A stretch of DNA of 64,000 nucleotides from Ichthyophis bannanicus (Eukaryota; Chordata; Amphibia; Gymnophiona; Ichthyophiidae): NCBI GenBank assembly GCA_033557465.1, contig JAWIIG010000038.1, forward strand, positions 1,922,001-1,986,000, given 5' to 3'. The notes below the pieces were generated by a model. It made no database searches, was not told the origin of the DNA, and saw only the letters and a program-made list of their open reading frames with translations. The first letter of the stretch is position 1. Every line of letters starts with the position of its first letter. This document shows positions 53,600-62,870 of this stretch, in pieces. A program made the translations under genes and the position numbers.

Positions 53600-53990
53600 T
53601 GGGAATTTATAAAATTTCATTCTTTATGTTTCACTCCTCTTGTCATACCCTTAGCAACATACTTCTCTTTCATCCACAAATAATCCCACACTTCTTCTGT
53701 TTCTATTTTAAAGAAATCTTTCTCTTGGTCTTGTGTCTCTGATTCTTCTGGCTATTATAGCTAGTATAAAGCATGTACCACCATATTCTTTCTGTCTCGT
53801 AGCAAATCTTGAAATCTAATTCTGCAAACCATCTCTGTTCTACTGTTTGGACACTAGCTGTATCTAGATATCCGAGTGTATTATTGTTTACCTTACATGC
53901 AAGAAATTTACTGTAAGGACAATCTGAATTTCTCAGTAGCTGCCCACTTTAGTGCCAGCAGTGCTAATTAGAATATACCATAGTAGTTAT
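53600..53990 (-). pseudogene. Ty3/Gypsy RNase H region (broken)
   Basis: Minus-strand reading near 53960-53790 gives LALKWAATEKFR, then NNNTLGYLDTASVQTVEQRW and FAELDFKICY. These match the Ty3/Gypsy RNase H signature of a TDNNPL-type block followed by a RWxAEL-type block. The expected Asp of TDNN is lost. Many stops. Belongs with fragments at 56760-60935. Confidence 0.6.
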
Positions 53991-54526
53991 CATCCCTCTC
54001 TGATTTTCAGAATCCCTAGCTAGCATAGGATATTACACATTCCTTACCATCTGCTTTGAAACCTTCCAGTCACAAAAGGTATGTCAAAAATGGAATAAGT
54101 CAAGATTGGGGTTGAAATTTTATTGATTAGTATTTTTAGCTCATGCCTTTCCAGTGGTAGTTGAAGGCCCTCCTGACTCTCACGGCACTGACCTTTTATT
54201 TCCCCGCCGCCCGACCCAAAGCTGGGCAGCCGGGGCCAGGATCAGGCGGTGGGGATCTACAGTGGTGTGCAAAAGTCTGGAATCGCTTGTGAGTTTTGCG
54301 TTTTTCGTACTTTCTAATGGTATTTTTAAAAATTTTGTGTTAGCCCAGCATATTCATCTTTCTACCATGTTAAAAGGGATACATTTGGCTATTAGAGTTG
54401 ACTTTTTTGCATTCCTTGCTTCCAATTTAAATACTTTAAAGACACTGGGAGATAGCTACTGCAATTTTTGTGGATCCTGCATCAAAACTGGATCGAGATA
54501 TCCAATATGCACACGTTATTTCTGAC

Positions 54527-54594
54527 CAATCAGGAGGCTGGTTTCACTAACCAATCACAATGCAGATATCTAGCCAACAGTGCAGCTATAAAAA
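54527..54594 (+). promoter_or_regulatory. Tc1 promoter: two CCAAT boxes and a TATA box
   Basis: CCAATCAGG at 54527-54535 and CCAATCAC at 54551-54558, then CTATAAAAAC at about 54586-54595, 42 bp before the ATG at 54636. The spacing suits RNA polymerase II initiation between the TATA box and the start codon. Confidence 0.6.
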
Positions 54595-54635
54595 CGCACG
54601 GAATTTTTGAATTTCATACGCTTTCTGGATCGACC

Positions 54636-55523
54636 ATGAAGATGACTCGGACCCTGACGCTGGAGAAGCGTGTTCGTGTGTCCTTTATTAGCAAGGAAGG
54701 ATTTTCAAGTTGTCAGATAGCCAGGAAAGTTGGCTGCAGTCAGAGCGCTGTTAAGATTGTACAGAAGAAGAAAGAAACAGGTTCAGTGGTGGACAAGCCT
54801 CGTTCAGGTCGTCCATGTGCATCAACATCACATCAGGACCGCGCACTACGACGCATTTCACTGACTAATTGCAAGTTGACCTCTCCTCAGCTACTTCGAG
54901 AGTGGTCAGACAAAAGTGAGGTCAGTGTCAGCTCATCAACAGTTTGTCGCCGGTTGCTTGCAGTTTGGTCTCTGGAGCTGCAAAGCACGGAATAAGCCAC
55001 TGATGACTGACATAGAAAAGCGCAACCGAATCGTGTGGGCAAGAAAGCACTCAACCTGGTCTACTGAAATGTGGTTAAAGGTGCTATTCAGTGATGAAAG
55101 CACCTTCTGCCTGTTTGGTAACCAGGCCCACACCTATGTGAAGAGATTTGCTGGAGAGGAATTCAAGCCTGAGTGTCTCAATCTCACTGTGAAGCATCCT
55201 TTGAAGGTCATGGTCTGGGGCTGCATGGCTGCCAGTGGCGTTGGGCGTCTTCACATCATCGATGGAATGGTCAACGGGGTCAAGTACATCACCATACTGC
55301 AAAAGTGCATGGTGCCATCAGCACACCAGCTGTTTCCTGGCCAGCTCCTGTTCCAAGATGACAATGCACTCTGTCATCGCTCCAGACAGGTGATCAGCTG
55401 GAAGCAGCGGAACAACATTAAGTCAATTGACTGGCCTGCCCAGTCTCCAGATCTGAATCCAATCGAGAACCTGTGGCACAAGGTGGCCTTGGAAATATCC
55501 AAGAGGCATCCAACATCAAAGCG
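54636..55523 (+). pseudogene. Tc1-like transposase (frameshift, C-terminal truncation)
   Basis: Starts MKMTRTLTLEKRVRVSF at 54636. Two helix-turn-helix modules of the paired-like DNA-binding domain are visible (FSSCQIARKVGCSQSAVKI and the region after PRSGRPCAS, the GRPR-like hinge). A frameshift lies near 54960. The catalytic domain then reads VLFSDESTF (first Asp), LLFQDDNALCHRS (second Asp) and SPDLNPIENLW (Glu), so DD34E with all three acids present. About 295 of an expected ~340 codons remain. Confidence 0.9.
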
Positions 55524-55554
55524 TGACGTAAACGGGAGGCATGTTCAGAAAGTC
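55524..55554 (-). repeat. inverted PLE snippet (5' inversion)
   Basis: TGACGTAAACGGGAGGCATG and following bases to 55554; perfect reverse complement of 55763-55793. Confidence 0.9.
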
Positions 55555-55563
55555 TGGTTTTAG

Positions 55564-56010
55564 ACTGTTGGGCATTCTACTTGTGATTCTTGTAAATATT
55601 GTGCTAACACTGTAACAGGGGTGGACTGGAGTTACCCGGGGTGTTCTAGACCTTTTAAACGTAAATGGGATACTTCTTGTTTGTCTGATTATGTGATCTA
55701 TTATTTACAGTGTCCTTGTTTATTGTTTTATATAGGGCGAACGATACGCCCTGTTAAAACAGGACTTTCTGAACATGCCTCCCGTTTACGTCATCAGATA
55801 GTCACAGCCCCAATAGTGGCTCATTGTATGGCTAAAAATCATACCTTTGAAGATTTAAAATGGTCCGTAATTGATCACATACCTATGGATCCTCGGGGTG
55901 GAAACCGCCTAAAGAAATTACAAATATTGGAACAAAGATGGATATATTCCTTAAATACCATAGAACCTGCAGGCCTAAATCGAGAAATCGATTGGCAGGA
56001 GGTTTTGTGA
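55564..56010 (+). pseudogene. PLE GIY-YIG endonuclease domain (partial)
   Basis: Open from TVGHSTCDSCKYC (C-x2-C-x2-C-like zinc-binding motif before the nuclease) through FKRKWDTSCLSDYVIYYLQC, PCLLFYIGRTIRPVKTGLSEH (GIY-YIG core: VIYYLQC, FYIGRT, the conserved Arg and the EH pair) to a stop after NREIDWQEVL at 56008-56010. In PLEs this domain follows the reverse transcriptase and makes the target nick. The polymerase part is missing, so it cannot act alone. A TAG at 55561-55563 lies directly upstream. Confidence 0.85.
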
Positions 56011-56195
56011 TGAGTTGACGTCAGCGTTTACTGCACCAATGAGGATGGGAATCCCCTTTTCCATGGGGCTGTCCCGGTCCCTATTGGATGTTTCCTCTTT
56101 AAATGCTATTACATTTTGTGTGCGCCTATGATGAGCGAGATTCTAGCCGCAGAGACGGTGTTTTTCTGTTGTTGCCATTTCTATCTTCGAGGAAG

Positions 56196-56240
56196 AGCAC
56201 TTGATACAGGGCATCCAGCCCGAAACGTGCACGTCGTGCT
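56196..56240 (+). ncRNA. hammerhead ribozyme-like motif downstream of PLE ORF
   Basis: Stem I AGCAC (56196-56200) / GTGCT (56236-56240). Core TTGATACA (56201-56208), matching CTGANGNA with two transitions. Stem II GGGC (56209-56212) / GCCC (56218-56221). GAA at 56222-56224. Stem III ACGT/ACGT (56225-56228, 56231-56234). Cleavage-site C at 56235 in a GUC triplet. All stems are intact, but the two core changes should impair activity. It lies ~185 bp after the endonuclease stop codon, tying the motif to a PLE. Confidence 0.65.
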
Positions 56241-56471
56241 GATTACTTTTCTCAAGAGCAGCGACATGGTTTGAAATTTAAAGATATGAAATTATTGGTG
56301 CTTTTGAAAATCGAGAAGATTATCGTAAGAGGATTGGATGATATTAAATAAAGAATAAAAGAAGCCTGCCACTTGGTGAGGGACGGGCCTTGGTACTTTC
56401 CCTCCTACGGCTGACTCCGACAAAAAGATAAGTTCATTCACATAATTTTGGTGATTCTTAGACATTTGATT

Positions 56472-56575
56472 GGAAGAAAGGCCTGGCAATCTACTTCTGG
56501 TCACACTGCCAGGAAAACCCATGAACTGCTGAGTTGCCAGGAGTCAGCATTGACTTGAAGGCACACATCGTTCAT
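56472..56575 (+). repeat. dispersed SINE-like repeat
   Basis: GGAAGAAAGGCCTGGCAATC, TACTTCTGGTCACACTGCCA and GCCAGGAGTCAGCATTGACT; second copy of the family at 34069-34170. Confidence 0.6.
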
Positions 56576-56759
56576 TGTTGCAACTGGACAGATAAAGACA
56601 TGACGTTAGACAGGTCAATGGCTAGCCTAACTTTGAGTGATTTTGCTATTCAATTAGTGGCTGAATATTGCCACTAACTGGATAGAAATAGAGGTCAGTG
56701 GCAAAACCAGATATCTGGTGCTGAATGTCCTGTTTTACTTTTTCCCATGACGGTCAAGC

Positions 56760-56970
56760 ATCCTACAAGCGCTGACCATTGTGGGCTAAATATATAGGGC
56801 CCATTAAGCTTTGTCCAGCATTTATTAGCCTTATATATACTCTATTTTTATTTGATAATACTAAAGTATTAGCTACAATAATCACTGAAGGCAATATTCC
56901 AGTGTCTATATTTGTTACCACCATAAGAAGTGGAATGGGGCAAGCCATGACCTGCAACTAGAGAGCTTGA
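56760..56970 (-). pseudogene. Ty3/Gypsy post-protease region
   Basis: Minus frame 56763-56957 includes DTGILPSVIIVANTLV and NRVYIRLINAGQSL. This resembles the segment between protease and reverse transcriptase in vertebrate-type Gypsy, where G(V/I)LP ... VARSLV and (V/I)RVAN patterns occur. It fits the position of the neighbouring fragments. Confidence 0.55.
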
Positions 56971-57169
56971 GGACTGGATCAGAGATCAGTTTGTTTGGCC
57001 CTTCCAAAATAGGTGGTATTCTGCTGACCATGGTTACCATTACCCTTACAGCTGCTAATTGCTATAGTTGAGCACACCTTCCCAATAACATAGACTCTGT
57101 CAAAGGGGGCAACACAATCTTCTTTCTCCCCTATAATTTCACAAAATTAATTTGTAGCATTTTATTTTT

Positions 57170-57690
57170 TTAAATTCTTTTCCACATTGTAAATAGCTGT
57201 CCTTCCAGCACCCAGTCTTTTGCCACTAATGTGAGGTCCAACTCTTGCAATACATTCATTCCTGGGACTTTTACTTCTGTCTTCAGCTGATGTTCATCTT
57301 CTTATATAAAAATAATTTTTGTTTTATAGTTTGCCCCAAGCAAGTGATAGCTGCTTCAACGCGGCCTCTGTTAGGTAGATCCATACCAATCGCTGCTATT
57401 AGCTTCACCCAGCTCACAACTAAACAAATTCCTCACATTTCTTCTGAAAGTATGAAGCCGAGATGGTAGTGACATCTGATCTCATGTCCATATAGCATTT
57501 AATTTGAATCTGTCCTATTAAAATATCAGTCACTGAATTTTCACCAAAAAGTCTTCTCTTTCTACTGTCCAATTTAACCTCTTCTTTCTCTCCTATTTCC
57601 AATCTAACAGTTGAGATGGAGGGTGTTACCTCTTCAAGTTGCTCTAAATCCTCATCCTTCATCTTCTTCACCTTGATATTATCAACTATT
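57170..57690 (-). pseudogene. Ty3/Gypsy aspartic protease region (broken)
   Basis: The minus frame 57671-57420 reads MKKMKDEDLEQLEEVTP at the start and ends with IQIKCYMDMRSDVTTISASY. The last part aligns with the retropepsin active-site block D-T-G/S-x-D/V; the catalytic DTG is changed to DMR here, so it is dead. Beyond the next stop the reading continues KTEVKVPGMNVLQELD near 57290-57240, like the VPGILGMNVL block after the protease. Confidence 0.65.
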
Positions 57691-57719
57691 ACAGTACATA
57701 TCCTTCTGAATCTATAGAT

Positions 57720-58130
57720 TTCATATGAGACAATTCATCCCTTCTAGGTGCATCAACACTTTTTTCACTTGCACAATTTCATGTCAGATGGCCCACTTCA
57801 TGATATCTCCAAAATTCCCTATTGTTTATTTCTCCTCCTCCATTTCTAAGTGGAATATTTCTTTTATCGTTAAAGTTACTATTCTCTGGGAGTGTATGTA
57901 TCTCTTGTAGCTGGGGTTATAGTTGTGTCTATCATTCCTACTGGTGTACCACATTGAAACATCTGGTACACATCCTGCTATTGATAAATTCAGTCTCTCT
58001 GGCTGGTGATTACATTTTTCTTGCTGTTTGCATAAACTAGTTACCATCCTACTGAGATTCTCTGTATCAATAGCTTAGTTATGTTTCACATTGACAGTTC
58101 TCACTAGTGTCTCATTCTTGCCTCTTACTA
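57720..58130 (-). pseudogene. Ty3/Gypsy gag C-terminal region with zinc-knuckle relic
   Basis: Minus strand near 57805-57760 reads W-R-Y-H-E-V-G-H-L-T-x-N-C, a zinc knuckle of the C-x2-C-x4-H-x4-C type whose first two Cys are degraded or mutated. Upstream on that strand comes SRMVTSLCKQQEKCNHQPERLNL, a polar stretch often preceding the knuckle. It lies in the right order before the protease. Confidence 0.5.
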
Positions 58131-58199
58131 AAAGTCTGGGTCTATCTTATTTATTTACCAAATTTGATATACCTCTATTCAACACTGTACATTGCAGTG

Positions 58200-58760
58200 C
58201 TGACAATCATAAAGCTTTATGAACATATAACAAAAAGAACAAGACAAACTGCAGACGTTGGGGAAAGGTGGGAGAGCTTAAGACAACAATTTGAACCAAG
58301 ACAACCAATGAAGGAGGGGTGTGTGGGGGGTGACAACAAGTGGGGTACAGCCAATGTCAAATGGAGAGTATTGGCAAAATTTGGGTACGCCCTGCAGAAG
58401 AACCAAGTTTTAACCCCAACTTTAAATCTATGTTGCGAACTTTCAAGTCTAAGATCTAGTGGATATGCATTCCAAAGAGTGGGCGCTAAATACATAAATG
58501 CAGATCTATGGAATACTTCCAATCTCAGTTCTGAGGGTGGCGGGACCGTTAAAAGGAGAGCTTGAGAAGAACTTAGAATACGAGTGGGCAATATGGAGTC
58601 AGCATGGAAGACAAATACAATGGCAAATCTCTTTAAAAAGCCCGGTGGGTTAGAATCAGGATTTTAAACTTGAGACAGAAGTGGGAAGCCAGTGTTCTTT
58701 AAACAAGAAGGGCAAAATATGATCTTCAGCTAACATGGTCTCATCCACTTCTGACCACAT
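58200..58760 (-). pseudogene. L2 LINE ORF2 C-terminal fragment
   Basis: Minus frame 58591-58217 contains FMYLAPTLWNAYPLDLRLES and FKVGVKTWFF, which match the L2 C-terminal (S/A)VAAPxLWNxLPxxLR and FKxxLKTxLF blocks. The sequence to 58760 upstream is also L2-like but frameshifted. It lies between gag and gag-knuckle pieces of the Gypsy element. Confidence 0.6.
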
Positions 58761-59289
58761 TACTGCAGCTTGCATCACTTTAGGGAATGTCAAATTTATT
58801 AACGTCAGAATCCTTTTTTATTTCTTTTCTCAGGCCTACTTCCAAGTGCCCCTTGGAATATTTTCTGTATCATCTCTGTAAATTGTCCTGGATAGTTTTT
58901 ATTACAGACTCTGTGGATTTCTTTAGAAGCCTCATTTGCAATTTCCACCTGGAAAACAGGCATTTACATGTGGAAATAGCATCCATGTGTAAATGGAGAT
59001 TTTATAAAGAGCTGAATTTACAAAAGGATGTCTTTACTATGTAGAAATTGCAAGGGGGAATGCCAGGGGTGTGGTTAGGATGTAGTCTTGGTGGGTTAAA
59101 AATCTACATGTTTATACCCTATTTTATATAGATAATACACATGTATGACTGCAATTGTTCATGTTGCCATTCACAGCTGCTTCCTGGTATGAATAGCTTT
59201 TTAGAAAGTGCTTGTTTCAGTCAGCCCTTTACAAGAGGAATTCAGTGTGTTACCCTCCTCAATTCCCTAATGTTTATTTCTCCCTCCAT

Positions 59290-60205
59290 ATTGAAATTAG
59301 ATAAAGACAAAATGGCAGATGAAATTTAATGTGGAGAAGTGCAAGGTTATGCACCTAGGGAAGAACAACCCAAACTATGGTTACACGATGCAAGGTTCCA
59401 CATTAGGAACCACCACCCAAGAAAAAGATTTAGGCGTCATTGTGGATACCATGTTAAAACCCTCGGCCCAGTGTGCAGCGGCGGCCAAGAGAGCAAATAG
59501 AATGCTAGGTATGATAAGGAAAGGAATGGAAAATAAAACAAAAGATATTATAATGCCTCTATATCGTTCCATGGTGAGACCGCACCTTGAATATTGTGTG
59601 CAATTCTGGTCGCCATATCTTAAAAAGGATATAGCAATTTTAGAAAAGGTTCAGAGAAGAGCCACCAAAATGGTAAAGGGGATGGAAGGCTACTCCTATG
59701 AAGAAAGGCTAAAAAGGTTGGGGCTCTTTAACCTGGAAAAGAGACGGCTGAGGGGAGATATGATAGAAGTCTATAAATTAATGAACGGAGTGGAACGGGT
59801 AAACGTAGATCGATTGTTTACCTTATCAGAATATAGAAAGACTAGGGGACATGCAATGAAGCTACAGGGTAAACTATTTAAGACTAATAAAAGAAAATAT
59901 TTTTTCACTGAACGTGTAATCAAACTCTGGAATTTGTTACCGGAGGATGTAGTAAAGGCTGTTAGTGTAGCTGGGTTTAAAAAAGGTTTGGACAAGTTCC
60001 TGGAGGAAAGGTCCATAAACCATTATTAAGAAGGGACCCAGGATATCAATGCTTGAACCAATACAAGCATTGTGGAACCTGTGTCCCTTGGGGAAACTGC
60101 TAGGTACGTATGACCTAGATTGGCCACTGTTGGAAACAGAATACTGGGCTTGATGGACCTTGGTCTGACCCAGTATGGCATATCTTATGTTCTTATGACA
60201 TTTCT
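59290..60205 (+). mobile_element. CR1 LINE, 5'-truncated, well preserved
   Basis: Begins at [15 protein letters not shown] in the ORF2 C-terminal region and runs to the 3' end CTTGATGGACCTTGGTCTGA, CCCAGTATGGCATATC and TTATGTTCTTATG at 60205. The coding part is unbroken, so it is recent. 5' truncation is typical of target-primed insertion. Confidence 0.93.
59319..60029 (+). CDS. CR1 ORF2 C-terminal segment (open, partial)
   Basis: A 236-codon open frame, in fact the last part of ORF2 rather than a free-standing gene: [105 protein letters not shown] and [10 protein letters not shown]. The polymerase and endonuclease are missing. No promoter is evident, so expression is unlikely. Confidence 0.92.
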   Translation: MKFNVEKCKVMHLGKNNPNYGYTMQGSTLGTTTQEKDLGVIVDTMLKPSAQCAAAAKRANRMLGMIRKGMENKTKDIIMPLYRSMVRPHLEYCVQFWSPYLKKDIAILEKVQRRATKMVKGMEGYSYEERLKRLGLFNLEKRRLRGDMIEVYKLMNGVERVNVDRLFTLSEYRKTRGHAMKLQGKLFKTNKRKYFFTERVIKLWNLLPEDVVKAVSVAGFKKGLDKFLEERSINHY

Positions 60206-60229
60206 ATTTAAATGGTAGTCTTTTTATGT

Positions 60230-60935
60230 GTAGGTTTGCAAAATGGTTGACATACACTATTTTAGAGCAGGCTTTACATTTATCAGAGCTTTTTCTAAAA
60301 TACTGTCAGAATTGTATACATCATGACCTGGAGGTCTCAATTCTGATCTCCACATACTATCTCAAATGTGCCTTCACCAGGTGTATGTCCAAGCATCTTC
60401 TTCCACTCCCTGTTTTCTGTGAAAAATTCTTTTGAGACCTACACTAATGGGAAACTTATTTCTATAAATAGCCTTTAACAATTCAAACAACTCTTGTATA
60501 CTTCTCTATATTAAGCTGTATATCTCGCTTGATCAATTAGATGGTCTTTCACCACTTTTAGCTGGTCTTCCTCTCTACCTGCAACACCTTCAAAATCAGT
60601 CTTCAACAGTAATGTCCTCATGTTTTCTTAGGAAACCTGTGAAATTTGTTATATTTTTTAATCTTGGTATGTTTATTGCTGTTGTACTTGGGTCTTTCAT
60701 ACTCTATGTCCCCTTTATTCTTCCTGAGGTTTCTGCAACTCCTCCATTTGTCTTTTGACCTTTTGTCCAAAGTATCAAGCTTAGCTTGCAATGCTTGCAT
60801 CTCTGCTTGTGAGTCTTCCATTCTGCTACGTAGGGATGTTCTAATTTTCAAAGGAGACTGGAATGCTAGACAAATGAGACTGGCCCAGAGTACCAAAATC
60901 ACACAGTTACTAAATTTTAAGCAAGTAAGATACTC
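60230..60935 (-). pseudogene. Ty3/Gypsy gag-like fragment (tentative)
   Basis: Minus frame 60902-60618 includes MEDSQAEMQALQAKLDTLDK, a coiled-coil-like stretch. Upstream on the plus side (60600-60540) the minus strand reads EEDQLKVVKDHLIDQARYT, which resembles the end of a Ty3/Gypsy gag capsid region. Broken by stops. Assignment depends largely on its position relative to the knuckle and protease. Confidence 0.45.
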
Positions 60936-61103
60936 ATCATGAAAACAGAAAATTTAAGGAGGGCACCTGCCACCAGGAAGCACTGCATGGAATTTCCTCC
61001 GTTTGTCACAGTTTAAAATGACTAATACTGAAGCCCAAAATAGAATGGTAACCAAATATAGTACTCCATTAAATTTGTAGGTTCCAATCTACAATTCTCT
61101 CAT
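60936..61103. other. unassigned
   Basis: Nothing recognised. Confidence 0.4.
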
Positions 61104-61752
61104 GTAGAAAAATAATTCAAATTTTTCTTTTATTGAAGCCTCATTCAAGAGAGGGGCTAAGGGAACCGCTCACCTCGCGATGAAGGAGCAATGTTGGATA
61201 TTTCATCTGTGTACTGTGGCCCCCTTTGTTTTGAATGCTGCAGTTGAATGGGCCAGTTTGTTATAGAAAAATCATTATCATGAATTCTACCTTTTATGCC
61301 ATTTTATTTTTTTATTTTTTGTTCTTCACGATATGAGCTATATAACTAACAAGGTCACTCCTACTGATGGATTGTTTCCTTGGGGGTTATTGGCCATATT
61401 GGTACTCATTACATCAGTGTGACATCAGACGCCATCCCGTTCAAAATGTTTTGCGGGTAGATTGGTTTCTTTTTCAAGAGTGAGACAACACCTGTCTGTT
61501 TTGATCCTGTCCTGAAGCAGGATCAAAACAGACGATTGGTCCGAAACATGACACGTTGTTGTTTTTGTTGGTGGCTAACAGGACAGTGAATTTTGGTGTC
61601 TCACATGAGAAAAGATAAGTTAATAAATATTTTGTTTGAATTTAAATAAATTAAAATTAAAAGGGAGCCTCTACAGCGTGAGGTAAGCGGTTCCCTCAGC
61701 CCCTCTCTTGAATGAGGCTCCAACAAAAGAAAAATTTGAATTATTATTCTAC
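61104..61752. mobile_element. PLE-derived element with ~85-bp inverted ends
   Basis: 61104-61190 (GTAGAAAAATAATTCAAATT ... GAGAGGGGCTAAGGGAACCG) is the inverse of 61665-61752, with about 90% identity. The interior includes a degenerate hammerhead-like motif and the TTGAAGCAGG/GAAACATG words of a PLE 3' region. About 650 bp, non-coding. A head-to-head arrangement as at 4689-8501. Confidence 0.65.
61480..61562 (+). ncRNA. degenerate hammerhead-like motif
   Basis: Core CTGAAGCA at about 61513-61520, stem II GGATC / GGTCC (one T-G pair) enclosing AAAACAGACGATT, then GAAACATG and CACGTT, a decayed stem III with GTT where other copies have GTC. A 15-bp perfect hairpin, TCTGTTTTGATCCTG / CAGGATCAAAACAGA, overlaps the core and has probably arisen by a local inverted duplication. 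Almost certainly inactive. Confidence 0.45.
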
Positions 61753-61759
61753 CCAAGAG

Positions 61760-61961
61760 TACTATAGATCAGAACCTAAGAATTTATTGGAGTGTTTTAA
61801 TGTTTACTGTTAACCGTTCATGTTAATGCCAATTTGATGTAAATTTGTTCCATGTAACCTGTTCTATGTAAACCAGTTTATTGTTCATGTTATATGTAAA
61901 CCGCACTGATCTGAAAAAGTGCGGTATATAAAAACAAATAAATAAATAAAATAAATAAATA
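61760..61961 (+). mobile_element. L2-type 3' tail with terminal hairpin
   Basis: TATGTAAACCGCACTGATCT, AAAAAGTGCGGTATATAAAA and a long AAATAAATAAATAAA tail. Stem CCGCACT/AGTGCGG is perfect. Confidence 0.75.
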
Positions 61962-62639
61962 CAGTTTAAAATTAAGCTTATTTTTAAAATTATCTGCTGC
62001 TTACTAGTGAGAACTCTCTTATGTTATCATTTTCTTTATATTGCACTGGAACAGTCACTCACTCATCTGAACAGCCCCACAACTCCTGATCACTTGCCAG
62101 CAAGCCTCATTCACATTGAAACGTCCTGTGCTTTGCCTCAATGCTGCTGCTACACACAGTGACAGCATGACTTGAACTTCTGTGTATACCCAATGCCTAG
62201 GATGTAGCTGCAGTGAAAACATGACTACCCCAAGCAACTGTCTGGCAGCAGCGGCAGCAAAAAAAATCCCAAAAACAAATTCTGCCACTACACTTGATTG
62301 CGTGGTGGAGCCCAGTATCCAACTGAGTCCTGGATGCCTTTACTTCCAGATTTGCAGCTACCTCAGATCCAATTCAGTCCCCATCTTCCCCCAGAGCAGT
62401 AATATTTATGCATATATTTAACAGTTCCTTTATACTGCTTTATGTAAGAGTCAAGGCGGTGTACAGATAACTGAACTCAATGTACAAAGGAAAGTAACTT
62501 AATTTAAACAATTAAACTTTGTATCAAAAGAGTGTTTGATTTAAATTAGATTTCTTATATACTAAGACATGGTGATTACATTGGGCTCTTCATTGTGTAA
62601 AGTACTTGTCTCCCCTAGGACAGTGTCTTTATAGCCTGG
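61962..62639. other. unassigned; one L2-type tail
   Basis: A minus-strand L2-type tail lies at about 62405-62470 (TTTATACTGCTTTATG ... CAAGGCGGTGTACA). The 77-codon minus and 79-codon plus frames at 62055-62421 have no recognised domain. Confidence 0.4.
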
Positions 62640-62868
62640 TGTTATTTATTTAACAGGTTTTTTTATACCACTTTATCATTCCAGTAAAAGCAGTTTACAT
62701 TATAACTTAAACTTGGTAATGTATATTAAACAGGGGCATTGATAACTTGGATTTTTCTGAGGTAATGGAAGGTTAAGTGACTTTCCAAGGCCACAAGGCA
62801 TGCTAGTGGGAATCAAACCCTGGTCTTTTGGTTCCCAAGCCAGTGCTCTAACCATTAGGCTACTGTAC
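62640..62868 (-). mobile_element. MIR-like CORE-SINE with L2-type tail
   Basis: On the minus strand: A box TAGCCTAATGGTTAGAG (62862-62846) and B box GGGTTTGATTCCC (62820-62808) of a tRNA-type head, then a CORE-like segment TGTGGCCTTGGAAAGTCACT and TAACCTTCCATTACCTCAG (62795-62757), closely resembling the MIR core, and finally GTAAACTGCTTTTACTGG and GTGGTATAAAAAAACCTG with an AAATAAATAA tail (62705-62642). The tail equals the LINE 3' ends in this window, so the L2-clade machinery probably mobilised it. Confidence 0.75.
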
Positions 62869-62870
62869 TA

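Larger units (their letters stand above)
54258..55523 (+). mobile_element. Tc1-like transposon, 3' end lost
   Basis: The left terminal repeat begins TACAGTGGTGTGCAAAAGTC at 54258. A promoter with CCAAT and TATA boxes and the transposase gene follow. The sequence stops at TSKRDV-encoding DNA (55523), where an inverted piece of a Penelope-like element begins; the last ~60 codons and the right terminal repeat are not found downstream. Confidence 0.85.
55524..56470 (+). mobile_element. Penelope-like element, 5'-truncated, with inverted 5' snippet
   Basis: Holds the C-terminal GIY-YIG endonuclease frame (55564-56010), a 3' region with a hammerhead-like motif (56196-56240), and AATAAAGAATAAAAG near 56347. 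The first 31 bp (55524-55554) are an exact reverse complement of 55763-55793 inside the endonuclease frame, so the insertion carries a 5' inversion. The 3' limit is approximate; the dispersed repeat at 56472 follows. Confidence 0.8.

Noticed and set aside
55564..56010. Host GIY-YIG nuclease
   Set aside because: Truncated, no introns or flanking host domains, followed by a PLE-type 3' region with a hammerhead-like motif.
57420..57671. Host protein with a charged N-terminus
   Set aside because: The C-terminal part fits the Gypsy protease active-site block, and neighbouring fragments are Gypsy in the right order.
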